Below, piece by piece: positions 10,633 to 20,196 of a DNA stretch of 64,000 bases. Source of the DNA: Gongronella butleri. Taxonomy: Eukaryota > Mucoromycota > Mucoromycetes > Mucorales > Cunninghamellaceae. Position 1 is the stretch's first letter, and each line of letters opens with the position of its first letter. Both the position numbers and the translations under genes were made by a program. The notes beneath the pieces are model-generated. The model did not search any database. It saw only the letters and a list, made by a program, of their open reading frames with translations, and had not been told where the DNA came from. The stretch lies in NCBI GenBank assembly GCA_025201375.1, contig JAIWZP010000060.1, positions 1 to 64,000 of the forward strand, in the 5' to 3' direction.

Positions 10633-12159
10633 TTAGTTCATGGATTGAACCAAGTTGTTGATGAAGTGCTCACGGTCACCAGCATCACCACCAAGGATGA
10701 AGTGCTTGAATTTGCGCTCGTTCCAGCCGCCGTTGGGGTTGGAGAGCTTGAAGGTCCAGAGGAAGTTGTTGGCCTCCTTGAAGTGGGGACCGACGGTGGC
10801 AATCTCGTGGATGAGATCCTCGATGCAGACAATGTTGTACTTGCCGAGGGCAGCCTCAATGACGGAGTTGTCGTGGAGGGGGATGCGCTGGCCGTTGACC
10901 TTGCCGTAGCCACGCTTGTAGATGAGCTCACGGATGGTCTTCATGTTGGGCTCACCATAGGTGACGTAGGGCTCAACCAATTGGAGCATTTGCGACGTAG
11001 CCTTGTTGAGGCGGACAAACACACCGTTGTTGATCTGCAAGAGGCGGAGCAACTGGAGAACCTTGCGGGGCTTGGGCGCAATGTTGTTGATACCACGGAT
11101 GCGGACAACGAACACGAGCTTGGGCTGGGCAGGCACGTAAAAGTTGCCATTGGCCTTGGCCTGGCGACGGAGACGGATCTCATTGCGCTCGGCAGCGGCG
11201 TACTCCTTGTTGTACTTGGCAGCACGGGCAAAAATGTCACGGCGCTTGGCAATCTTGGCCTGATCAAGAAGGGAAAAAAAATTCAAATGAGCCATTCTGT
11301 TGCCATCCAACAAAAGATGGAAAAAGATGCTGCTGCCATTGCCCGACGCGCGGGCCAATTTGTCCATTCCCAAGAAAAATGACAAAAAGACGCGATCAGA
11401 CCCGAAAGATGGTTGACTATACAATGACTCCATCGCCGTGCAAGCTAGTCTTGATTGGGCTATGCCCGTTTCATCACATTGCGCACCCCTTTTCCCCCCA
11501 CTAGTAAGCAGGGAAAAAAAGTGGCAGCGCGCAAGCAATTGACAGCAGCATCGATCAAAATGTAAAAAAAAAAAAAAAAAAAAAAATTGCTTACCTTGCG
11601 AGCCTCAGCCTTGGCAGCGGACGTTTGGGCAGCAGTAGCAGCTTGGGTGGCTTGCTTCTTCAACAAGGTCTCGGGGACCAAGACTTGGTCAGCGGAGGGG
11701 ACGGTGCTAAAGGAGGGAGGGGAAGCGCAAAATGGGTCAATACAATGCCCAAGATAGAACAAGGGTGAAATTGAAAGGGGGAATAGGGGGAGGGTGGATC
11801 CAGCCATGATATCATGGCTTGGATTTCATCCAGCCGACGCATCCAAGCCTTGAAAAAGGCCAAAAGAATAACGGCAAGCTGGACACTGGAGAGTTTGTCA
11901 ATTTTGCCGTGGAAATCACTCCAATTGGCAAAATGAGCAATCAATCCATAGGGATAGGCCAAGCCTGCCTTGAAAAAGACAGGACAAGGGCCGCCCGAGA
12001 AGGGTGACTGAATTGTGTAAAATATTGCATCCTTTGCCCTGAAGCTCCTGACAGCAAAAGAGACAATACCGACAACAAAACAGTGGATTCACCCAACCGG
12101 GCACACGAAAAAAAAGAAGATGCACATCAATTGCAATCTAAAACTTACTAGGCAACCAT
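10633..12159 (-). CDS. RPL7: 60S ribosomal protein L7 (uL30)
   Basis: Minus-strand exons 12149-12159 (11 nt), 11595-11706 and 10633-11259 give 249 residues (yeast Rpl7 has 244). Exon 1 encodes only MVA and two bases of the next codon. The N-terminal extension ([16 protein letters not shown]) and core ([69 protein letters not shown]) are canonical. L7 binds 25S rRNA near the 5S RNP. The two introns are long for this window (442 and 335 nt). Intron 2 holds a C/D snoRNA (listed separately), as RPL7 introns do in yeast. Intron 1 has several hairpins, including an 18-bp perfect palindrome at about 11802-11819. A 273-codon ORF on the opposite strand is a shadow of this gene. Confidence 0.97.
11391..11483 (-). 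ncRNA. C/D box snoRNA in RPL7 intron 2 (snR39/snR59/snR39B-type)
   Basis: Within RPL7 intron 2, on the RPL7 strand, a C box GTGATGA (11471-11477) and a D box CTGA (11396-11399) lie about 82 nt apart, the normal C/D size. Partly complementary GC-rich flanks (GCGC and GCG) could form the terminal stem, and CGATGGA is a possible C' box. Directly before the D box is ACCATCTTTCGGGT, complementary over 14 nt to the highly conserved large-subunit rRNA segment ACCCGAAAGATGGT. The D+5 rule points at the G of that segment, two bases before the A methylated in yeast by snR39 and snR59 (25S Am807), which sit in the RPL7A and RPL7B introns; the G matches yeast Gm805 (snR39B). Yeast numbering is from memory. 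Confidence 0.85.
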
Positions 12160-12892
12160 GGTGTTTGAAATAAAGGATAAGAGAAAGGAAGAAAAAGGAA
12201 AAACAAGCAATTGCTCCCTGAAAAATCTTTTCAATGGGCGGCGCGAAGCCACCCAGGGCAACCGGCCAAAAAATTTTCAATCGTGACGCTGCTGGTAGAA
12301 AAGGCCAGGCCAATCAGTATACGGCACTCGGGCTTTAAAAGTAACCAATCATCCAAATTGATATGTTAAATGCCTTAAGGCTGGGAGGTGTCTTGGTTTG
12401 GCTGGATGGATGGATGGAGAACGTTTCGATTTTGCGGCAAACCTGCCATGGGCAGCGCATCATTTGTCTGCGACGCATCTTTTTTATCGGTCAATACATC
12501 AAATTTCGGCTCTCAAGCTCATTTTTTTTTTTTAAAAAAAAAAAAGGTATTGAGTAGCACATTTCCAAGGCATGTTTTGCCAGTCGTGGATGTCTTGACC
12601 GCAATTGATGATGCTTATTCAATGCGAAAACGCCAAAAAACGCGAATTGACCTCTGGGGCTCGTTTTTAATTTATTTTTTGCCTTGAACCGCTGGCAACA
12701 TGCTGTCATTTGCTCTGTCATTTGCTCTGGAATTCATTCAAAAAGGATGGCACTTGCAGCAGGAAAGCGTTGTGGTGAACTTGAAATGATTGCTGATTGG
12801 CCAATGGCACCTAAAGACTTGAATTGCCGCCATTTCTTGGGGTTTGAAGCCTCTTCTTTCCTAAAAAAAACACGGTTTCCTACCCCTCAGAG
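12160..12892. promoter_or_regulatory. Divergent promoter region of RPL7 and the TDRD3-like gene
   Basis: About 730 bp separate the two start codons. It holds short AT-rich and poly-A/T runs (for example at 12521-12545) and no coding signal. I could not assign a specific factor site with confidence. Confidence 0.4.
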
Positions 12893-14529
12893 ATGGTCAC
12901 AGTCGACGCGTTGGAAAAGCTTGGGTGGTTTGTCACCGCCGAGGGCATTGAGCTTGTCAAGGAGCAAGCGGAAGAGCCTGTAGAAACAATTGACCAATGG
13001 GTTCGCGCCGCGCAAGACGTAAGCAACTCGCCAGAAAACCACGAGAACGTGTGCAAAGCTGACGTTTTGTCTGTGACTTTTTACAGGTGGACCTGCGCGA
13101 CCTGGTGGACAAGGGCTTTCGAAAGGGCGATTTGACAAAGTTGGATGCGCTTCCCAGCCCGCTCGTGCTTCAAGTGCTGCAGATCCAGAATGTCACGATG
13201 CCCAGCATCCACCAGAATGTCGAGACACCGCGCTTGCTGCGCTTCACGTTCACGGACGGCAGCAAAAAGAAATGGATTGGCGCCGAGATCCTTGGTCGCG
13301 TCGACGGGCTGTCCATCAAGACACCCCCAGGCACCAAAGTACTTGTCACGCAACCAATTGCCATCCGCGAGCAACTCATGGTTCTAGGCAAGGGCATGAT
13401 CAAGGTGCTTGGCGGCGAGGTCCTGGATCTTGTCCAGGCCTGGAAGGCTGGCAAGCAATTCATCCAGAGATCCAAAAATACCGCGGAAACCGACGACATC
13501 CCACCACCTTTTATCCCATTCAAAGTCAAGGTAAGGCAAAAAGAAAAAAAAAGATGCGACTGGCACGAAGCGACGCGTTTCGATGCGTTTTTTTTTTAAC
13601 TAATCACGTATTTTTTTCACGCGTAGCCGACGGCGGCACCTGCGCATGCAGCACCTCAAGACGCGTCAGCACCTTCTGCGCATACTGGGAAGGGATCGGG
13701 AAAGAAGGGCGGCGACAAGGACACAAAACAATCGTCGAAAAAGGGCACAAATGACAAAAAGGATGGTTTGACCGGCGACCACGATAAAAAATTGTCTGGC
13801 AAGGGCGGTGCCAGGGACAAGAGTAGCAAGGGCAAGGACAGCAAAGCGAAGAACGATCAAGACAAGCGTGCAAAAGACAAGAATGGCACAGACAAGCGCG
13901 TAAAGGACAAAGATGCCAAAAAGAAGGAAAGCAAGGCCGGCACCGAACCCACGGTGAGCACATCCACGGGCGACAAAAAGGACACGCGTGGTGCCAATTC
14001 GAAAAAGCCATCAAAGAAGCCGCCGCAGGATCAACAAGCGCGCAAAGATCCATTGCCACGCGATTCTGGCGCGCTTTCGTCGGACGTGCCATCGACAGGC
14101 GACAAGAAAAAAAGCAAGCAGCACGACAAGGCACCCAAGAAGCCGTTGAATCAGGAGCCGCAGGCGCAGGACGCGCAGGATCAGCCCAATGCGCAAAATC
14201 AGCCGAAAAAGAAGAATGAACGCTCACGCAAAAAGGGGGGCGACGACCGGCCGCCAAAGCAGACCGATCAGCAGCAAGACAAGAAACCCACCCAGCCGCG
14301 ATCGCGTGTTTCCAACGAGAAAGACGCGTCTGCCGCGTCCAGCTCCGTCTTGTCCGCGTCGGCGCCTGCATTCAATCCAGCACAGGCTAATTTTACTCCA
14401 CGCCAGCCTGACGCGCGCAAAGACGCATCATCGTCATCATCCACACCATCATCCACGCGTGGCGGACGTGGTCGTGGACGAGGAAATACACGCAGTGACA
14501 GGCAAAATGCGCCTTCCGGCGCCTCCTAA
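12893..14529 (+). CDS. TDRD3-like OB-fold protein with Lys-rich, PAM2-like and RG-rich tail
   Basis: Exons 12893-13018, 13087-13530 and 13627-14529 give 490 residues. Residues 1-60 form the helical DUF1767 part. Residues about 60-155 form the OB fold of the Rmi1/TDRD3 family, with LVLQVLQIQNVTMPS, PRLLRFTFTDGSKKKWIGAE, SIKTPPGTKVLV and VLGGEVLDLVQAW. IPFKVK follows, close to the IPFE stretch in TDRD3. In animals TDRD3 partners topoisomerase 3B on RNA and RNP complexes; Rmi1 partners Top3. The rest is disordered and very Lys-rich (dozens of K-D/K-K repeats at 200-420). Near the end are a PAM2-like motif (FNPAQANFTP, 439-448) and an RG-box (RGGRGRGRG, 468-476), which point to RNA-linked work. 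There is no Tudor domain. TDRD3-like is preferred over Rmi1 because of the tail. Confidence 0.75.
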
Positions 14530-14834
14530 TCAAGAATATAGAAAAAAAATCTACGAAAAATAGATAAAAGCAGATACCACACGTACACGCGTCTTTTTTA
14601 AAAATGGTCTAAAAAGTCTGAAATTGGGAAAATGGCAGATTTTGCGATTTCTTGGGTGCTTTTGGCGAGAATCCTCAGTTGGGGCAACGAGCGTGGGACG
14701 CGTGTTGCGCCTTATTTTTTTTTTCAAAGAGCGCGTCGCTTTTTATTGTGTTTCTTGCCTCTCCCCCCCCCTTTTTTTTTCTTTTTTTCGTCCCTTCCCT
14801 TTATATTCCCCTCGCGACACATTTTTGAGCCAAC

Positions 14835-15525
14835 ATGTCGCTGTCAGAAGAAGAGGCGACCGAGAAGCTGGAGAAGCTGCAGCAAAACATCACACTCACA
14901 CTCCAAGAGATTGATCACAACTTTGCAAAGTGCAATCATATTGTCACATCCGGGCTTTTGCCCGAACTCGACCGGTATCGCGCGACGATCAAGGAAATTT
15001 GGCACAGCAGCAAGGTAAAGGAGAGTGGACAAGAAAAAAAAAAAGAGAAGTAGGAAAAACCAGGGGAAACAAAGCGTGCTGAGACGGTCTTTCTATTAGC
15101 TTTGGCTGTGTTTCTTCCAGGCGCTGGATCACCTGCCCGATACATCGAATTTGCACGGTATGCCCAAGCCGTCGCCTTTTACATTTGAAGCCATTAGCAA
15201 GCTGTACGGCGATAAATCGGCATGGGCGCGTCTGCAGCGCGATTTGGAGGAAACATATGGCACATCGGACATCTCCTCTATTGCGACCAAGGGCCTGCTC
15301 CGCCCAGCGCAGCAGCGCGCTGCGCCGCCACACACAACGATCCACGACGAGGTCATGTACATGCGCAAGGTGCAAAACGAGATCCTGCACCACACAGCCG
15401 ACATGGAAGACACCGATTCGCCTCTTCCTGTCGCTACTTCTTTGCATATGATTGATGACGACAGCATCAGCGATCTTCCACCACCCGAGAATATGCACAG
15501 CGACCAGCCACCGCCAACGACATAG
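14835..15525 (+). CDS. ASK1: DASH complex subunit Ask1
   Basis: Exons 14835-15014 and 15100-15525 give 201 residues. The N-terminal domain carries the Ask1 signature: LEKLQQNITLTLQEIDHNF, the HIVTSGLLPELDRY helix, then HSSK joined across the intron to LWLCFFQAL, aligning with the SKFWKQFFE of other Ask1 proteins. An acceptor 24 bases further on would also keep frame but would remove this motif, so the upstream one is chosen. DASH/Dam1 is a fungal ring-forming complex that couples kinetochores to microtubule ends. The remainder is short and disordered, with Ser-Pro and Thr-rich stretches; fungal Ask1 proteins are often longer. The 305 bp before the start hold only pyrimidine-rich promoter sequence. 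An A-rich 3' flank separates it from the next gene. Confidence 0.9.
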
Positions 15526-15623
15526 CTCAATGGCAGCAAAAAAAAAAATAAAAACGACCCATTGTAGATAGTGAAATCGATGTTTTTCCTTTTTCGCATC
15601 CTACGTCATACAATTGACAATCC

Positions 15624-18244
15624 ATGATCAGTGACGTCGATGGCTGCGGGCAGACTGGGTTGGGAGGCGTGCTGAGGACGGCGGGGTGTCCACAAAAGGT
15701 AAGTTGGTTTTCCATTTTTTTCTTCTTTTTTTGCTGTGCTTCTATTCTTTCCCTCTTTTTTTCTCGGCCTTTTTTTTTTTTTAACATCGATCCCCCAGGG
15801 TGGTTCAGTGGTCATGGACATTTTACGCAGCATTTTCAAGAATAAAAAAGTGTCCAAGCTAACGGGTAATTCCGCTCAAACGCGCCAAAAACGCGTCTGA
15901 CCGCTCTTTTTTGCACAGACCAGGAGAGGCAAGAAGCCAACGAGGCCGCCAGCCAGTTTGTAAAGGAACGATTGTCACACAAGACAAAGCTACCAGAGTA
16001 CCCCAACTTGTCCAGATATGAATTGATCTCCAAACTCGGCGAGTACGGTCATTATGCCAAACAAAGCGCCATGGGACCTAATCTTTTTTGCTTTTTTTTT
16101 TTTTCTTTAGCGGTGCCTTCTCGGTGGTGTACGAAGCGCATGACAAGAAGCGCGACCAACTTGTTGCTATCAAAGTCGCTGTCAAACATGAATTGAGCGA
16201 GGTAAAAGCGAAAATCCCTCCAAAAAAAATAACCTCACACGCTTTTCTTGGCTCTTTCTTTATAGAAAAACAACCTGCATCTGCATCCTAATGTCAAGAA
16301 GCGCACAAAGGTCACCGAGGTAAGACGCATGAAAAAAAAAACGTGATTTCATGCAGCTCATCGCTTTTTTTTTTTGGTGCATTAGCGCGCCAACATCATG
16401 AAAGAGGTGCAAATCATGCGCGGGATCAATCACCCCAATATTGTCAAACTCGTGGAATGCTCGGAAGCCAAAGACTATTACTACATGGTGCTCGAATTGT
16501 GCGGTGGTGGCGAGCTGTTCCAGCAAATTGTCAAATTGACTTATTTTAGCGAGGATCTGTCACGCCACGTCATCCAGCAAGTCGCCTCGGCCGTTCGCTA
16601 CCTCCATGAAGAGTGTGGTGTGGTGCATCGGTAAGACATGCCTCTCAATTAGGGGTCCAACGGCTTGTCGTCGTCGCCATTTTTGCATGTTTTTGCGTCT
16701 TTTTGTCGCCGCTGACTCTTTTTTGCCATTTTCCCCAATTAGTGACATCAAGCCAGAGAACATTCTTTTTGAGCCGATTCCAATAGTGCCGTCGCGCCGA
16801 GCGAAGATTGTGTTCATGGACGAGGATAAGGAAGACGAGGGCGAGTTCACGCCTGGCAAGGGCGGTGGCGGCATTGGACGCGTCAAACTCGCAGATTTCG
16901 GCCTGTCCAAGGTCATTTGGGATACAAATACCAAGACACCCGTCGGCACCGCGGGTAAGATATATAAAAAAAAAGAAAAAAAGAAAAAACAGAAAAAAAA
17001 AGGAAAAAAAAAAAGAGAGAGAAAAGGACCGTGCACTGACCTCCTTTTTTCAAGGCTACACGGCGCCCGAGATTGTCACGACACAGACTTACAGCAAGAG
17101 CGTGGATATGTGGGCCATTGGGTGCGTATTGTACACAATGCTTTGTGGATTTCCTCCCTTTTACGACGAATCGATCCGCGCATTGACGGCCAAGGTGGTC
17201 AAGGGTCATTACACGTTCCTTAGCCCGTGGTGGGACCCTGTTTCCAAATCGGCCAAAAATCTGGTCACGCACCTGCTGTGTGTCGATCCTTCGGAGCGAT
17301 ACAATATCGACCAATTCTTTGATCACCCGTGGATGAAGCAGCAGCCATTGTCGAGTGCCAATTCCTCGCCTGCGACCACGCCATTGGGCATGCACACCGC
17401 CGCCGTCACCACCAAACACCACCACCGCAAGGACACGCGCGAGCAGGCCATCCACAATGCTGCCGTCAAAGCCGCCGAATCAGCGTCTTCAGCATCCGCG
17501 TCTCCATCGCCATCCGGCAGCCCATTGGCTACGCCCGCCGTCGTGCCAGCGGCGCCAGTTAAAGAAGAAGAAGAGGATGAGCAAGAGGACGAAATGGCGG
17601 ATTTCGTGCCGCCATTGATGACACCCACCGCCAATGGGCAAAAGCGCCAGGATCTGTTCACCCCGGGCTTTGCCACGCTCAAGGAAATCCTCGATATCAC
17701 CTATGCCGTCCAGCGCATGGGCGAGGAATCGCCGCAAAACCTGGATTCCGATGCCGAAAGCAACTTTTTCGATGATGACGATGATGACGATGATGATCGT
17801 CGCACCGCCACGACGTCCTCTAGCAGCCGCACGCGCAGCAGTAGCACGGCGAGCCGCAGCACCATGGCCAGCCGTCAATCGATCCAAAGCAGCAAAAACA
17901 ACCGCCACCGCCGCACACAGAGTGCCGCCACCGCCCTTAGCTCAAGTATACCTCGCTCCGAAGGCATGACAGACGAATTGATCGCAAAGGCCGAGCAGCT
18001 CGCGCTTGACGGCAAGGGCTACGCATATGCCCCATCGTCCGCCACATCCACGCCCCCGCCACAACCATCCTCATCGAGCAACAAAGCGCACCATCATCAT
18101 CATCACCACCACCATCATCATCATTCTCTGGACGATCAAAAGCTGTCCCATACCTTGACAACACCCACGTCGCATCGCAAAAAGCACGCATTCAAGTTGA
18201 ACTTGACGCAAGCCAGTCTTCTCAAAAAGCGAAATCATAATTGA
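15624..18244 (+). CDS. Rck2/Srk1-type stress-activated Ser/Thr kinase (CAMK family)
   Basis: Eight exons (15624-15698, 15799-15865, 15919-16042, 16111-16201, 16266-16319, 16386-16630, 16743-16954, 17055-18244) give 685 residues; all phases agree. Kinase core: [12 protein letters not shown] loop, Lys110 in VAIK, HRD at 218-220, DFG at 270-272, [11 protein letters not shown] activation segment. The insert [11 protein letters not shown] before an acidic stretch and [17 protein letters not shown], then [19 protein letters not shown], are typical of fungal Rck2 and Srk1, which are phosphorylated by Hog1/Sty1 MAPK under stress. The tail is disordered, with poly-Asp (about 335-342), Ser runs, a 13-residue poly-His tract and a basic-hydrophobic end ([10 protein letters not shown]) resembling a MAPK docking site. 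The first 30 codons could be untranslated, since a second Met (MDILRSIF) lies in exon 2. Confidence 0.9.
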
Positions 18245-18380
18245 TCCTCCTCCAATTTCCTTCCTCTCTTTAAACACGTTTATTTACATTACAACAGGGC
18301 CCGCCATGCCTTTTTATTTTGCATCTTTTCCTGTATTAAATCATCTTGATCGAAACATCTACAGGTTGCTGTTGTTGTTT

Positions 18381-18415
<35 letters not shown>

Positions 18416-20196
18416 TGCTTTTTGTTCCTCGAAATCCGTAGACTGGGTTGTCGTGAGCTTATTAAACGGTTTATCATAGGGCTCAGGTAACGCGTCAATG
18501 GGGGAAACTACAGTATTAAATAATATCCTTGCAAGTTGCGAATTCATCAAAAGTACTATAAAACGTCTTTATCGCGAGTTTCTCATTGATTACCATAATG
18601 GCCGAGATCATGCAATTTAATCAGAACAGAGCACATTGAGCACAGCTATATTTTTACAGCTTGCTGCGACTCACCAATCAGCCGATGCCCATGAAATGTG
18701 TCGCTCGGATGCAAAATACGTTTTCTTAAATAATGCGCGCCATACGCATGGTATCCTTTGGTCATTTAAACGGCTTTGGTGCCCGTGGACTGCGACCAGT
18801 TATGGTGTGAATTTTAAGACATGTTGTATTGAATCATCACGGTCGAATCGTGCTTTGTAAAAGAACGATTTCTGAGAATGGCATTTAAGTGGGGGCAATT
18901 TAAAATCTTGCGAAATTTTGATACGCCCGTGTTCTCTAGCAAAGTTTTATTGCATCCACTCGTTTTCGCCGCGGTGGAGCATCTAGCCGACGAGTATTCA
19001 TCCAATATCTCGATTTTAATGAAAATTGGCTTGTTTTTGGTACTCTGTTATTCAATCAGCTTGCAAGTTTTATCGGCTGCACGGGATTGACGCACTCCTC
19101 AACTCTGTAGTGTGCGACAAAGGAACTCTATGCAGTGAAACCATGGTAATCGCAGAAAAATAAGATATTTTTGGCATTTTGCGCATTCTGGATCCTTTGT
19201 CAAAGGTGATCCATTCCAAAAATATTAGTACTGCAAGGAGCACATCGCGCGCCACCATTTTGCTGCTTACAGCAAAGCGTTAAGATGCAGTGTAGAATAC
19301 TTTTTTTTCCAAAGGGCAAAATTTAAAACATGAATATTGCATTTTTCGCAGGCTTCTTAGTTGCAAACCCTTGCAGAACCAGCCACAATGCATAGAACAC
19401 ATTGTCATGTGCAAATATCATTATTAAAGCAAAGCTCTACAGCACGTAGAATAAATGCTGTGAAAGGGATGCCTTATTTTTTTCCCAATTTTTGTATTTT
19501 ACTTCCATTGCTGTAAGATAATCTTCTTGGCCACGCATGATACTGAGTAGTGAACGTTACAAGCCGTAAGTTTGTCGCTTGAACCAGGTGCTAAAAAGAA
19601 ATAATTGTGACGCAATGGGTAATTTTAGGGTTTTTTTTTTCTCACTGGCAAATGCCAGCGGAAAAACGCGCTATAATGCCCCTTTTGACGCCTCCACTAA
19701 AAAAAGGCGTTCCAGGTGCACGAATTTGATGAGGAACAGACGCCTGTAACTCGACTTTTGACGCGCTTTTTTACGCGTCGGAGAAGGAAACCGCATCTTT
19801 TTGCTACTGCCAGCGTTCTATTGGCTTCTGCTACCTTTAACTTTGTAAGCACCTTGTAATGCGCATGACGGACGACAACTGGGTCCAAGTTTGACAAAGC
19901 TTGGATTCCTGTAGCGCGAGCAAACGCGAATTGGCGAGTCCAATTGGCCAATTGACAAGCTGTTGGGTCATAATTTTGCTTGAACTGACGCGATTTAAAC
20001 TTATCACATGTGTTTTAGGCTCGCAAGTCGTGTGGTATGCCATCAAAGCGATAACCGCTAAAGTTGGTTTGTCGAGTAAAACGTGATTGCTGGAGATTCC
20101 GTGCGTAAAAGTGGTCTTGCGCCTTTCGTTACAGCTCAGAGAACACGTTGTTTGGCTCCAATAAAAGCTCATGGTATTCATCTTTTATTTTTTTTA
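18245..20196. other. Gene-free stretch, about 1.95 kb
   Basis: After the kinase stop (poly-pyrimidine 3' flank, TACTTTC-like short repeats at 18388-18415) the DNA becomes AT-richer and has only short ORFs with no family match. A short AATATCCTTG at about 18524 resembles a U12 AT-AC donor but has no coding context. I see nothing else in it. Confidence 0.5.

Noticed and set aside
10561..11382. Plus-strand open frame of 273 codons opposite RPL7
   Set aside because: It is a mirror of the highly biased RPL7 codons on the minus strand; its protein is low in aromatic residues and has no domain, while the minus strand gives a full L7.
18520..18530. AATATCCTTG, similar to a U12 AT-AC donor
   Set aside because: There is no coding sequence on either side and no TCCTTAAC branch point with an AC acceptor at a fitting distance.
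18740..18752. GGTATCCTTTGG, similar to a U12 GT-AG donor
   Set aside because: It lies in the gene-free stretch after the kinase with no exon to join.
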